64,000 bases of DNA, taken from positions 1 through 64,000 of the forward strand of contig CALJKV010000063.1 in the NCBI GenBank assembly GCA_937974245.1, given 5' to 3'. The notes under the pieces are model-generated. The model was not told the DNA's origin. It made no database searches and was given only the letters and a program-made list of their open reading frames with translations. The translations under genes were made by a program, and so were the position numbers. Of this stretch, positions 48,903 through 58,571 are shown one piece after another. Every line of letters begins with the position of its first letter. Position 1 is the first letter of the stretch. Origin of the DNA: an uncultured Chloroflexota bacterium (GTDB taxonomy: Bacteria > Chloroflexota > Anaerolineae > Aggregatilineales > Phototrophicaceae).

Positions 48903-51515
48903 ATGTCATCGCTTTTACAGACCAAAGTCCAGTTGCCACCCTCGCGTTTAAGTCATATTCAACGTGAGCGCATCCAGCAGCAAATCGACAATCGCCCGGA
49001 TACCCATCTTGTGCTGATTTCCGCCCCAGCCGGATTCGGAAAGTCATCCTGTCTGGTCGAATGGGCACATCATTTGAAAGACCATCACGTTCAGGTCGCA
49101 TGGTATGCACTTGATGAACATGATAATGACCCGGCACGTTTTGCCGCCTATTTGCTGCAATCCTGCCTCGCTGCGGATCGCGCCTTGCTTGCACACGCCG
49201 ATTCCAGTCTGCAATCCGACCTGCATGAAGCCGTCAATCAGCTGCTGAATGCCGCTAGCGACTACGCACAGCCGCTGGTATTGATCCTCGATGATTATCA
49301 CCTGATCAAAACGCCCCAGATTCACGATGCGGTAGGCCGCATGTGTGACCGTATGCCGCCCAACATGCGGCTGGCAATCGGCACGCGTGCCGACCCGCCG
49401 TTGCAACTGGCACGCCTGCGGGCACGAGGCGAGATGGCGGAGCTGCGCCTGGGAGACCTGCGCTTTACCAAACCCGAAATCGCCGCCTGGCTGCATACCA
49501 AGTTGGGCTGGAACCCGTCCCCGGATTTCCTCACTCGACTTGACGCGATGACAGAAGGATGGGCGGCAGCACTCACCCTCATCATGACCAGCACACCCGA
49601 TGGCGACGAGGAGGCACTCGCAAGGCAGATTGCACGCTATTCGCAATCCCAGCGGCATATCTTTGACTACTTCGCGCAGGAGATCCTCGACCAGCAACCT
49701 GACGACATCCGACAATTTCTTCTGAATACATGCGTGCTGGATCAACTCGAACCGGAACCGTGTCGCGCTCTCACTGGCAATCCTCATGCACCGCTGCTGC
49801 TTGAACAACTCGCTAGACAAAACCTGTTTATCATTCCGCTTTCTGATGATGCCCCTGTATTCCGTTACCATCATCTATTCGCACAGTTTTTGCGCCAGCA
49901 TCTGGCACTTCAGGATCGGAGGCAATATCGAAAACAGCATCATCACGCTGCGACATGGTATGCCGAAAATGGACAGATTGTTGAAGCGGTACATCACGCG
50001 CTGGCCGCCGAAGACTATGACTACGCAGCAGTGCTTATCACGGATCGTGCTTGGGAAACGCTGACCGCACGCGGCGAAATTATGACCGTCATTCACTGGT
50101 TGGCACGGTTTCCCGCAGAGGAACTACAACAACATCCCCGCTTGTGTCTCTATTTCTCGCGTGCTTTGTATCTGGTAGGAGATGCAGCGCAATCCCAGCG
50201 TTACGTACAGATTGCGACAGATACTCTCGCTGCTGATGCGGATAAGCGTCATTCACTTCAAGCGATTGCTTATGGTTATCAGGCGACACTGGCCGCTTAT
50301 CGCGGTGATGTCCTGGCCGGGCGACACTGGATCGAGCGTGCGAACACATTGCGTGAACATGTCGAAGGCGTTGACCGCGTTCGCATTGCCAACACGGATG
50401 CATTTCTGTGCTATCTGACGGGCAGCCTCCCATCGGCACGAGCGGCATACGAACATGCACTGTCAATGGCTGAACAAATCGGTCATGATTTCCTGGCATT
50501 GGACGCGCATTCCTATTTGGCTCAGATCGACCTGTTAGGTGGGGAACTACAAGCTGTCCAGGATCGTTGTGAAATGCTGCTCGCGCAATACCTGACTAGA
50601 ATCGCGCCACTTTCCGCCATCATGCTGCCGTTAGCGCGGGTACAGTACCAACGCAATCACGTCGTCGCGGCGGAAGCCACGCTGCGCGACGCGATTAAGC
50701 TGGCACACCGGGCCAACCTCACTGATATTTTATGGTTCGCCTATATCAACCTGGCAGAAGTGCTTTCTCTTACTGACATTGACGAAGCAACAGCCATTGT
50801 AACCCGTGCACAGCAAATCGCAGACCAGTTCCACAGTCCGATCATGGCATCAATCATCAAAGCGGCACAGGCGCAACTCTTGCTGCGTTCCGTTCGGATG
50901 GACGAGGCAGCTGACTGGGCAGCAAACTTCCAGCAAGACCAACTGTATCACCAACAGTATGAAGCTGCAGTAGCAGGCCGGATACAACTGGCACAAGGCC
51001 GTTATAAAGCAGCGAAGGACTTATTTATGGGCTTGATTGCCGAGTCAGAGGAAAACGGGCGCACCTGGTATGTCATCACGGGCAGGATGCTACAGGCATT
51101 GGCACACCGTGCGTCCGGGGAAGTGGACCAAGCTCTCACGGCTCTTGAACATGCGCTGATCGTTGCCAGGCCTCATGGTTTCGTCCGTCTGTTTCTGGAC
51201 GAAGGCCAGCCCATGCTCGCTCTATTGCGCGAGGCAGTCAAACGGAATGTCGTCACTGACTATGCAGCGTACCTGCTCGATATTGCAGCCCAGGCCGATA
51301 CAGTCCAACACCCTGCCGACGTTTTGACGGACCGTGAGATTGAAGTGCTGGAACATATCGCAGCCGGAGACAGCAACAACGACATTGCCGATGCATTGGT
51401 ACTCAGTATCGGTACAGTGAAGAGCCATATTCACCACATCATGACGAAGCTTGACGCGCAGAACCGCACAGAAGCGGTCAGCAAAGCCCGCAGTCTCAAC
51501 ATTCTCTCCGACTGA
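48903..51515 (+). CDS. MalT-type ATP-dependent LuxR regulator
   Basis: 870 residues, typical size of LAL/MalT-type STAND regulators. P-loop APAGFGKS near residue 41, Walker B LVLILDDYHLI near 130, an NB-ARC-like arm with LFIIPL and FRYHHLFAQFLR, a long helical/TPR-like sensor region, and a C-terminal LuxR HTH from residue about 804 (LTDREIEVLEHIAAG to VKSHIHHIMTKL). These proteins bind ATP and an inducer, oligomerise and activate promoters. Bases 48955-49569 are duplicated exactly near the left end of the window. The three short-spaced genes that follow could be its targets. Confidence 0.93.
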   Translation: MSSLLQTKVQLPPSRLSHIQRERIQQQIDNRPDTHLVLISAPAGFGKSSCLVEWAHHLKDHHVQVAWYALDEHDNDPARFAAYLLQSCLAADRALLAHADSSLQSDLHEAVNQLLNAASDYAQPLVLILDDYHLIKTPQIHDAVGRMCDRMPPNMRLAIGTRADPPLQLARLRARGEMAELRLGDLRFTKPEIAAWLHTKLGWNPSPDFLTRLDAMTEGWAAALTLIMTSTPDGDEEALARQIARYSQSQRHIFDYFAQEILDQQPDDIRQFLLNTCVLDQLEPEPCRALTGNPHAPLLLEQLARQNLFIIPLSDDAPVFRYHHLFAQFLRQHLALQDRRQYRKQHHHAATWYAENGQIVEAVHHALAAEDYDYAAVLITDRAWETLTARGEIMTVIHWLARFPAEELQQHPRLCLYFSRALYLVGDAAQSQRYVQIATDTLAADADKRHSLQAIAYGYQATLAAYRGDVLAGRHWIERANTLREHVEGVDRVRIANTDAFLCYLTGSLPSARAAYEHALSMAEQIGHDFLALDAHSYLAQIDLLGGELQAVQDRCEMLLAQYLTRIAPLSAIMLPLARVQYQRNHVVAAEATLRDAIKLAHRANLTDILWFAYINLAEVLSLTDIDEATAIVTRAQQIADQFHSPIMASIIKAAQAQLLLRSVRMDEAADWAANFQQDQLYHQQYEAAVAGRIQLAQGRYKAAKDLFMGLIAESEENGRTWYVITGRMLQALAHRASGEVDQALTALEHALIVARPHGFVRLFLDEGQPMLALLREAVKRNVVTDYAAYLLDIAAQADTVQHPADVLTDREIEVLEHIAAGDSNNDIADALVLSIGTVKSHIHHIMTKLDAQNRTEAVSKARSLNILSD
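48955..49569 (+). repeat. Exact duplicate of 195-809 inside luxR
   Basis: 615 bases identical by eye to the left-end truncated copy, whereas the flanking 144-base repeats differ at three positions. The higher identity of the coding part may reflect gene conversion or a recent event. Confidence 0.85.
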
Positions 51516-51622
51516 TCCAAAACCGAAATCTACAAATCTAACTTCTGGTTGATGACAGCCCCCGGTGGTTTACGGCTACTGTAAGAGTAGTACGCTTTCA
51601 ATCATCCAGAAAGGGATTAGCC

Positions 51623-52147
51623 ATGAATAAGAACATGAGCGTTTATATTGCTGTGGCGCTGATGTTGGGTACAGCCGTGTTGGTTACCATCGGTCAGCGA
51701 GCTACAGATGCAGACCGCGTTAATGCGATCGCTCATCGCATCGCTGATTTCGACCTGCCGGTTGGTTATGAGACCGATTACGTAGTGGACATACTGGATT
51801 ACACCATTGCCGCTTATAAATCTGCCGATGAACAGTCTCATCTGGCATTTGTGCAGGCGCCACCAGGTGTTATTCCCGATGAAGCGGTTATGGCAGGATA
51901 CCTCCCGAACGCGAGCCGCCATGAAAACTGGCACGCAGCATCCCTCATCAGTACGAATCAACTCACGATTCGCGACGAACTAGCGACGCTCACCCTCAGC
52001 GAACGCCTCAATGGTGAAGGAGTGCTATACCGCAGCATCAATCTGGTTTTCCAGGGGCGAAAAGGCACCGCACTCCTGGTCATCAACCAACCCGCAGAAC
52101 GATGGGATGCCGATGCCGTTAATGCTTTTATCGCCTCTATTCGCTGA
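51623..52147 (+). CDS. Small exported or membrane-anchored protein of unknown function
   Basis: 174 residues. The N-terminus is one hydrophobic segment (VYIAVALMLGTAVLVTIG) acting as signal anchor, then a soluble domain containing LPVGYETDYVVDILDY and ALLVINQPAERWDADAV. AAGGGA lies before the ATG. No family recognised. Followed by two genes in the same direction at short spacing. Confidence 0.7.
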   Translation: MNKNMSVYIAVALMLGTAVLVTIGQRATDADRVNAIAHRIADFDLPVGYETDYVVDILDYTIAAYKSADEQSHLAFVQAPPGVIPDEAVMAGYLPNASRHENWHAASLISTNQLTIRDELATLTLSERLNGEGVLYRSINLVFQGRKGTALLVINQPAERWDADAVNAFIASIR

Positions 52148-52157
52148 GAGCAGCATC

Positions 52158-52496
52158 ATGAACACACATTTACGACAACGTGTAAACGACCTGCTGCATC
52201 GTTACAGCAGCGCAACTCTGGCGACCTGTGGCCCTGCCGGCCCGCAGATCAGCATCGTCACCTACACCGTCGAACAGTTGAATCTGCACCTTGCGCTCTC
52301 ACAGGGTTCTGACCATCTGTTCAACCTGGAAACGCAGCCATTGCTGGTGTTGATGACCGCAGGCTGGCGACTGCACGGACAAGGCCACGCGGCCAGTGAC
52401 ACATATCACCAGCGGGCGACTATCGTCGTCACGGCGACGCGCCTGCACATATTGAACGATGATGGTCAGCATATTGTTGAGACAATTGATTTCTAA
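52158..52496 (+). CDS. Small split-barrel (PPOX-like) domain protein
   Basis: 112 residues. The pattern LHRYSSATLATCGPAGPQIS, followed by LNLHLALSQGSDHLFNLETQ and a closing GQGHAAS, resembles flavin-binding split-barrel proteins related to pyridoxamine-phosphate oxidase. It lacks the C-terminal part of full PNPOx. Starts 10 bases after the preceding stop. Oxidoreductase or haem/FMN binding is a guess from fold. Confidence 0.6.
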   Translation: MNTHLRQRVNDLLHRYSSATLATCGPAGPQISIVTYTVEQLNLHLALSQGSDHLFNLETQPLLVLMTAGWRLHGQGHAASDTYHQRATIVVTATRLHILNDDGQHIVETIDF

Positions 52497-52510
52497 AAGG
52501 AGAACACACA

Positions 52511-53839
52511 ATGAGTAACTCAATCATAATGAACCAAAGCACGACACAACCTGAACGCACACAATTCCACAACCAGAATGGCATACTACGGCGGCTTGGC
52601 AAGGGACTGTTGACTCTCTTTGTCGTCCTCATCGCCCTGATCAGCGCGCTTCCCGTTATCCTGCTTTTCTTTGTGGTCTCTGTTCCCATTCTCGTCGCGG
52701 CGGGATTGGCCCTGATTGACCTGGGCATTATCGCCGTGCTGTTCAGGCTGAATCGGACACCGTTCATAGTAATCGGTGCCCTGGTGGGCTGGGTCGCTAT
52801 CGCGGGACTAGCGGTGCTTCTGTCCCAGACCTTTGCATCCACACCACCGATCACCGATGAAAACGGCGACATGGTTCCCGGAAGCATCGCCAGCCTGGAA
52901 CGCATCGAACTCAACGGCAGCACACAGTGGATAACAATACGCGGTCATAGTGAAGATCTGCCCGTGCTGTTGTTCCTGGCAGGCGGTCCCGGCGGTAGCG
53001 AACTGGTGATGACACGTCGCTATCTGAGCGAACTTGAAGAACACTTCATCATTGTCAACTGGGATCAACCCGGTGCTGGCAAATCATACAATGCTGTGCC
53101 CCAGGATCAACTGACGCCGGATCGTTTTATCGAAGACGGTCACGCCCTGACGCTCCACCTGCTTGAACGGTTTGACCAGGACAAAATCTACATCTTCGGC
53201 GAATCCTGGGGCAACATTCTGGGCGTATGGCTGGTGCAGCAGTATCCTGACCTGTATCACGCGCTGGTCACGACCGGGATGATGGTGGCACCGGTTGAGA
53301 ATGATATTCAGATGTACGAATTCGCGCTGCAACGGGCGACCGAGCAGGGACGTACCAATCTTGTTGAAACGCTGCGGCGCAACGGGCCGCCCCCCTATGA
53401 ACGCGATGAACTGATCAGCAATTTTGGGTCAATGAACGGCATCGTTAACGACTATATGAACGCGCACGCACACGGCGAGGGCACCGGGCATAATCTCGCA
53501 TTCGACTCACTGGCAGCGCAGGAGTACGGCCTGTTAGACAAAGTCTATTGGGGATTATCGCTCCTGAACACCTTCCCGCGCGTCTATTCACAGTTAGACG
53601 ACGTGGACTTCCGCACACAGGCCACTACGCTCAAGGTTCCGGTGTACTTCATCAAAGGTCGCTGGGACATCAATGCGAGCAATTCGCTGACGGAAGAATA
53701 CTTCGAGATTCTGGACGCACCGCACAAGGAATTGATCTGGTTCGAAGATTCGGCCCACACACCGAGTTGGGATGAACCTTTGCACTTCACCGATGTGATG
53801 GTCAACACGGTGCTGGCACAGACTGCACCAAACCGATAG
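52511..53839 (+). CDS. Membrane-anchored alpha/beta-hydrolase (prolyl-aminopeptidase-like)
   Basis: 442 residues. Three hydrophobic stretches occupy about residues 28-106 (LLTLFVVLIALISALPVILL, VPILVAAGLALIDLGIIAVL, FIVIGALVGWVAIAGLAVLL). The hydrolase domain has the oxyanion LAGGPGGSE, WDQPGAGKS, nucleophile GESWGN, Asp in KGRWDIN and a late His in DSAHTPSWD. Such HGGPG-like proteins are usually proline iminopeptidases. Last gene of the LuxR-linked group, followed by a hairpin. Confidence 0.82.
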   Translation: MSNSIIMNQSTTQPERTQFHNQNGILRRLGKGLLTLFVVLIALISALPVILLFFVVSVPILVAAGLALIDLGIIAVLFRLNRTPFIVIGALVGWVAIAGLAVLLSQTFASTPPITDENGDMVPGSIASLERIELNGSTQWITIRGHSEDLPVLLFLAGGPGGSELVMTRRYLSELEEHFIIVNWDQPGAGKSYNAVPQDQLTPDRFIEDGHALTLHLLERFDQDKIYIFGESWGNILGVWLVQQYPDLYHALVTTGMMVAPVENDIQMYEFALQRATEQGRTNLVETLRRNGPPPYERDELISNFGSMNGIVNDYMNAHAHGEGTGHNLAFDSLAAQEYGLLDKVYWGLSLLNTFPRVYSQLDDVDFRTQATTLKVPVYFIKGRWDINASNSLTEEYFEILDAPHKELIWFEDSAHTPSWDEPLHFTDVMVNTVLAQTAPNR

Positions 53840-53860
53840 CGATCGTCAGCTGAATGCCAT

Positions 53861-53884
53861 CGAGGGACACAATTTAGTCCCTCG
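53861..53884 (+). terminator. Hairpin after the hydrolase
   Basis: 8-base perfect stem CGAGGGAC/GTCCCTCG with an AT-rich 8-base loop. No T run follows. It may be a terminator or part of the end of the neighbouring insertion-sequence remnant. Confidence 0.5.
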
Positions 53885-53933
53885 GTGGTTTAACCTTCCC
53901 CCTTTTCAGTGTAGGAAAAGGGAGCAGAAAAGT

Positions 53934-54071
53934 ATGACTACAGAACGAGGACACTGCACGGAAAAATTCAAGCGCGAGGCAATGCGGCTGATGAAAACCA
54001 GTGACAAACCCATCGCACAGTTGGCTCGTGATTTGGGGGTCACTACAGTGCAAGCTACGATTCTAGGGTAG
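53934..54071 (+). mobile_element. IS3-family transposase OrfA remnant
   Basis: A 45-codon frame reads EKFKREAMRLMKTSDKPIAQ then LARDLGVTTVQ, the N-terminal HTH of IS3/IS911-type OrfA, which normally continues TLYKWRK. It is cut off after about 40 residues and stops at 54071. No OrfB or second terminal repeat is present. It overlaps the last codons of cydC by 9 bases on the other strand, so the junction may define the present cydC stop. Confidence 0.75.
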
Positions 54072-55706
54072 CAGGCGGCGCTGGTGAATATGGTACACCC
54101 GATCCACCTGATCGAGCAGCACGCGGCGGTGCGTGAAAATCAAGAGGCTGCGCCCCACTGTAGATTGGAGAATCGTCTCCAGCACCGAGCGCTCGGTAAT
54201 GGGGTCGAGGTTGGCGGTAGCCTCGTCCAGGATGAGGATAGGCGTGTTCTTGAGCAGGACACGCGCCAGTGCAACACGCTGCCGTTCCCCCCCACTGAGC
54301 TGCGAGCCATCTTCCCCCACAAATGTGTCGTAGCCTTCGGGCAGCGACAGGATGAAGTCATGAATCTGCGCCTGCCGAGCTGCCACTTCGATTGCTTCCT
54401 GTGTCGCGCCTGTGCGGGCGATGCGGATATTCTCGCGGATGGTGGTGTTAAACAGGTGGGTGCGTTGTGTCATCACGCCGAACACCTCGCGGATATCCGC
54501 CTGCCGATAGTCGCGCAGGTCACGCCCGCCCAGCAGAATGTCTCCCGTTTCATAATCCCAGAAGCGCAGCAGGATATTCACCAATGTAGATTTTCCCGCG
54601 CCACTCTCACCCAGAATCGCAACACGCTCGCCAGGCTGAAGCGCCAACGCTACCGCCTCAAATACGGGGGGTTCACCAGCTGCATAACGGAACGACAACT
54701 CCCGGATTTCCAGCGCAGGGTGTTCGGGGAACGGCGCGGGGGATACCGGGTCAGTAACAATCGGCGGCAGGTCGGCCAGCGCGAAGAGCCGCCGGGAAGC
54801 CTGGGTGTTCGCCCCCAGGTGAGCCGCCGCCTGTGCCAGCGGCAGGAACGCCTCAAATACGGCGATGGTCGCCAGCGCCACCGTCGCCAGGTAGACCCCG
54901 TCAATACGCGGAACTGCGGCGGCCAGCACCGCCAGGGCTGCGCCATTCGTCAGGAAAACAGTCAGCGCCACCTGTAGCGCGTCGAACCGGGCGATACGCG
55001 TTTCCTGCGTCGCAAGCCCCTGACTGAGTGCGGCGATTTTGCCAACCTGCGCAGGAGTCTGCCCGTAGACCAGCGTCTCCGCCATACCCTGAATGTAATC
55101 TACCAGCGTCGCGTTCAGTTCGGCACGCACGGCCACCCGCTCACGCCCGGCCCTGGCGTTTCCCCACCAGGCCAGCAGGGGGATGAAGATACCGGCGGCC
55201 AGCATAAACACCAGCGCTACCAGTGCCACCAGTGGATCAAACAGGTTGAGAAACACGGTGAGCAGCAGCGCGACTACCAATGCTGTCAGGGGCGGCGCAA
55301 CCGCCCGCAGATACAGGTTTTGCAGGCTTTCGATGTCGTCAATCACGCGGCTGAGCAGGTCGCCGCTGCGCAGAGAAACCAGCCGCGCCGGGGCTAACGG
55401 CTCTATCGCCCGGTAGAACGCAACGCGCAGGTGCGCCAGCAAGCGAAAGGTCGTCTCATGGGAAACCAGCCGTTCGAGATAACGGAATACGCCGCGTGCA
55501 ATCCCGAAGAAGCGCACGCCAACAACAGCGACACTGAGTTCAGCAATTGATGGCTGCTGAGCCGCCCTGGAGATCAGCCAGGCCGAAGTTGCCATCAGGC
55601 TGACACTGCTGGCAATCGTGAGAACCCCCAGCAGGGTCGCCAGCGCCATCCCCCGCCAGAATGGGAGCGCCAGCCGCAGCACACGCCACAGCGGGTCACG
55701 ATTCAT
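54063..55706 (-). CDS. cydC: CydC, cysteine/glutathione ABC exporter subunit for cytochrome bd assembly
   Basis: 547 residues from ATG 55706 (a GTG lies 18 bases upstream). N-terminal six-helix exporter domain, then an ATPase with Walker A ILGESGAGKS, signature GSQLSGGERQRVALARVLL, and Walker B LILDEATANLD. It overlaps cydD by 11 bases and follows the cyd order A-B-D-C. It exports thiols needed for bd oxidase assembly. The last residues meet an IS3 fragment, so the extreme C-terminus may be altered. Confidence 0.88.
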   Translation of the reverse strand: MNRDPLWRVLRLALPFWRGMALATLLGVLTIASSVSLMATSAWLISRAAQQPSIAELSVAVVGVRFFGIARGVFRYLERLVSHETTFRLLAHLRVAFYRAIEPLAPARLVSLRSGDLLSRVIDDIESLQNLYLRAVAPPLTALVVALLLTVFLNLFDPLVALVALVFMLAAGIFIPLLAWWGNARAGRERVAVRAELNATLVDYIQGMAETLVYGQTPAQVGKIAALSQGLATQETRIARFDALQVALTVFLTNGAALAVLAAAVPRIDGVYLATVALATIAVFEAFLPLAQAAAHLGANTQASRRLFALADLPPIVTDPVSPAPFPEHPALEIRELSFRYAAGEPPVFEAVALALQPGERVAILGESGAGKSTLVNILLRFWDYETGDILLGGRDLRDYRQADIREVFGVMTQRTHLFNTTIRENIRIARTGATQEAIEVAARQAQIHDFILSLPEGYDTFVGEDGSQLSGGERQRVALARVLLKNTPILILDEATANLDPITERSVLETILQSTVGRSLLIFTHRRVLLDQVDRVYHIHQRRLLP

Positions 55707-57507
55707 CGCTAAAGCCCTCGTCACTGTTCACGAGATGGGCATACCGCCCGCCCGCAGCCATCAACGCGACATGACTCCCCTGTTCGATGACCGCACCACC
55801 CTCCATCAGGATGATCCTGTCAGCGTGAACCGCCGTACTCAGGCGGTGGGTAATCAGGAGGAGTGTGCGCCCCGCCGTGACTCGTTCCAGCGCCCGCATG
55901 ATGGCGGCTTCGCTTTCCGGGTCAAGCTGCGAAGTCGGTTCGTCCAGAATCAACAGAGAGGCGTCCCGCAGGAAAGCGCGTGCCAGGGCGACGCGCTGCG
56001 CCTGTCCACCGCTCAGGCGCAGGCCGCGTTCTCCGCATACCGTCTCGTAGCCCTGAGGAAGTTGCATGACGAAATCATGCACCCCGGCTGCCTGTGCTGC
56101 CGTAATCATCTGTGTTTCTGAGGCGTCAGGACGGCTGAAACGAATATTTTCGGCAATCGTGGCGTTGAAGAGATACGGTGATTGGGATACCCAGGCAATA
56201 TGCTCCCGCCAGGCCCCGGCAGGGATACAGGCTAAGTCGCCCCCATCCACGCTGATACGCCCGGAGTCGGGTTGGGCGAAGCGCAGCAGCAGCGCGGCGA
56301 TACTCGTCTTGCCGCCCCCGCTCGCGCCCACCAGCGCGGCCCGCTGCCCCGGCTCAATCTCGAAAGACACATCCTTGAGAGCGGGGCGTGTGTCATCCGC
56401 ATAGGCCAGCGATACCCCTTCAAAACGAATATGCAGCGCCGTTGGAACCGGAAGCGCGTCCTTACTGGATTTCTCCGGGAGCGGCGTATCCAGCACCGCA
56501 TACAGCCGTTCTGCCGCCGCCTTGCCTTCGGTAGCGTTATGGAACTTCGCGCCTAAGGCCCGCAGCGGCAGGTAGAATTCCGGCGCAATCACCAGCAGGA
56601 ACAGCGCCTGTTCAAAACCGATGCCGCCATTTAACAGCCGGACGCCGATTTCTACCGCGACAATCGCCACACTGAGCGTCGCCAGCATTTCCAGCGTGAA
56701 GGCTGAAAGAAAGGCAATCCGCAGCACGCGCATCGTGGCTTCCCGGAAATCTCCGGTAATGCGCTGGATTGTCTCGGCCTGGTACTGGCTGCGGTTGAAT
56801 AATTTGAGGGTGGTCAGTCCCTGCATGACATCAAGAAAGTGCGCCCCTAGGTGACGCATTTCAGAGTACTGGCGTCTTGCCAGCGCTCCGGCGGCCATAC
56901 CGATCAGCGCCATGAAGAACGGGATAAGCGGGGCTGTCACCAGGAGAACGGCGAACGTCACAAGGTCGAGCGGCAGCACAACCAACAGAATCACGAGCGG
57001 CAGAACGATCGCACTGAAGATACCCGGCAGATAATCCCGGTAGTAGCCATCCAGCTTTTCGATGCCCTCGGTTGCGCTCAGTACCAGGTCACCGCTGCGC
57101 TCGGTCTGCCGGTATGCCGGGCCAAGCGCATAGAGGTGCGCCGTGAAGCGTTCTCGCAGCGCGTTTTTCACACGGATGGCGAGCTGAGCCGAAGCGCGCC
57201 CACTCGCATAACTCAGGGCGGCACGCACCCCTACGATACCCAACAGAAACAGCAGCGTTGGCAGCACCTGTTCCTGCGTTGCCTCACCCAGGAACACCCT
57301 TTGGATCACCTGGCTGAGCAGCGCAGCCTGGGCAATAATCACGAATCCCAACAGTGCGTTGGCTCCCAGGCTGGCAGCCACCGCACCATATGCGAGTCGG
57401 GTTTCATAAAGCAGTCGCTGATCGAGGCTGCGTTTTCGCGCAGGTTGAGCAGGCAACATGGCGGTTCTGCCTAAATGGACGATGGAAGCATTATCCCTGC
57501 CCGACAT
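55696..57507 (-). CDS. cydD: CydD, partner ABC exporter subunit
   Basis: 603 residues; transmembrane exporter domain, Walker A LVGASGGGKTS, signature RLSGGQAQRVALARAF and Walker B LILDEPTSQLD. ATG 57507, with ATG 57459 (MLPAQPARK) as possible alternative. Heterodimer with CydC. Placed 36 bases after cydB in the same operon. Confidence 0.9.
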   Translation of the reverse strand: MSGRDNASIVHLGRTAMLPAQPARKRSLDQRLLYETRLAYGAVAASLGANALLGFVIIAQAALLSQVIQRVFLGEATQEQVLPTLLFLLGIVGVRAALSYASGRASAQLAIRVKNALRERFTAHLYALGPAYRQTERSGDLVLSATEGIEKLDGYYRDYLPGIFSAIVLPLVILLVVLPLDLVTFAVLLVTAPLIPFFMALIGMAAGALARRQYSEMRHLGAHFLDVMQGLTTLKLFNRSQYQAETIQRITGDFREATMRVLRIAFLSAFTLEMLATLSVAIVAVEIGVRLLNGGIGFEQALFLLVIAPEFYLPLRALGAKFHNATEGKAAAERLYAVLDTPLPEKSSKDALPVPTALHIRFEGVSLAYADDTRPALKDVSFEIEPGQRAALVGASGGGKTSIAALLLRFAQPDSGRISVDGGDLACIPAGAWREHIAWVSQSPYLFNATIAENIRFSRPDASETQMITAAQAAGVHDFVMQLPQGYETVCGERGLRLSGGQAQRVALARAFLRDASLLILDEPTSQLDPESEAAIMRALERVTAGRTLLLITHRLSTAVHADRIILMEGGAVIEQGSHVALMAAGGRYAHLVNSDEGFSDES

Positions 57508-57543
57508 AGAATCGGACAGGGATAAATCGTGATTCAGCGAGGG

Positions 57544-58560
57544 TTAGTATTCAAGATGGCTTTCAGTGGTCAGCCGTTTGCGGAATATCCAGTAGCTCCA
57601 GGCCTGGTATGCCAGCACCACCGGCACCAGTGTCAGCGCGATGACCGACATGACTTGCAGGGTGTAAAGACTGGATGACGCGTTGTAGATGGTCAGGTCA
57701 AAACCCAGTGTGGATGGCATCACGCGCGGGAAAAGCGTGCCGAAGATGAGCGCGACCACGCCGACAACCGTTACACTCGTACCGAGGAATGCCCGGCCAT
57801 ACCGTGCCTTGAAGATGAAATAGCCGGTTGCCAGCAATCCGGCCACCGCCGCCACCAATCCCAGCACGTTTGCCGGATTCAGGTTTTCCAGAATGTCGGT
57901 TTCAAACAGGCTGAGGACGACGAACACAACAGCCACCAACGTGACCGGCAGCCACAACCGCCGGGCAAAACTACTGACCCGTTCCTGGATGACGCCATCG
58001 GTCTTGAGTTCCAGGAACAACGCGCCGTGCAGGATGAACAGGGTGAGTGTGACCAGCCCGCCCACCAGTGAATAGGGGTTGAGCAGGTCAAAAAACGTGC
58101 CGACATACGTCATGCTGGCGTCAATTGCCACGCCGCGCAGAATGTTACCGAATGCCACGCCCCACAGCAGCGCCGGAAGCGCACTGCCGATGAAGATCGC
58201 CCAATCCCACAGGCTGCGCCAACAAGGGGCATTATCCTTGCTGCGGAACTCGAACGCCACGCCGCGCACGATGAGCGCGACCAGAATGAGGAAGAGCGCC
58301 AGGTAGAAGCCGCTGAACAGGGTCGCGTACCAGTTGGGGAACGCCGCGAACATCGCGCCGCCAGCGGTCAACAGCCAGACTTCATTACCGTCCCAGACCG
58401 GGCCAATCGTATTGATAACGATACGCCGTTCTTCATCTTTCCTGGCGACGAATGGGAGCAGAATGCCGACCCCGTAGTCAAAACCTTCCAAAAAGAGAAA
58501 GCCTGTAAACAACACGGCGATCAGAAGAAACCAGAGTGTTTGAAATACTTGCAAATCCAT
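57544..58560 (-). CDS. cydB: Cytochrome bd ubiquinol oxidase subunit II
   Basis: 338 residues with about nine hydrophobic segments. The N-terminal FLEGFDYGVGILLPF and the WDGNEVWLL stretch are CydB signatures. Pairs with CydA to reduce oxygen with quinol, without proton pumping, and works at low oxygen. 11 bases separate it from cydA. Confidence 0.93.
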   Translation of the reverse strand: MDLQVFQTLWFLLIAVLFTGFLFLEGFDYGVGILLPFVARKDEERRIVINTIGPVWDGNEVWLLTAGGAMFAAFPNWYATLFSGFYLALFLILVALIVRGVAFEFRSKDNAPCWRSLWDWAIFIGSALPALLWGVAFGNILRGVAIDASMTYVGTFFDLLNPYSLVGGLVTLTLFILHGALFLELKTDGVIQERVSSFARRLWLPVTLVAVVFVVLSLFETDILENLNPANVLGLVAAVAGLLATGYFIFKARYGRAFLGTSVTVVGVVALIFGTLFPRVMPSTLGFDLTIYNASSSLYTLQVMSVIALTLVPVVLAYQAWSYWIFRKRLTTESHLEY

Positions 58561-58571
58561 GAGTAGCTCCC

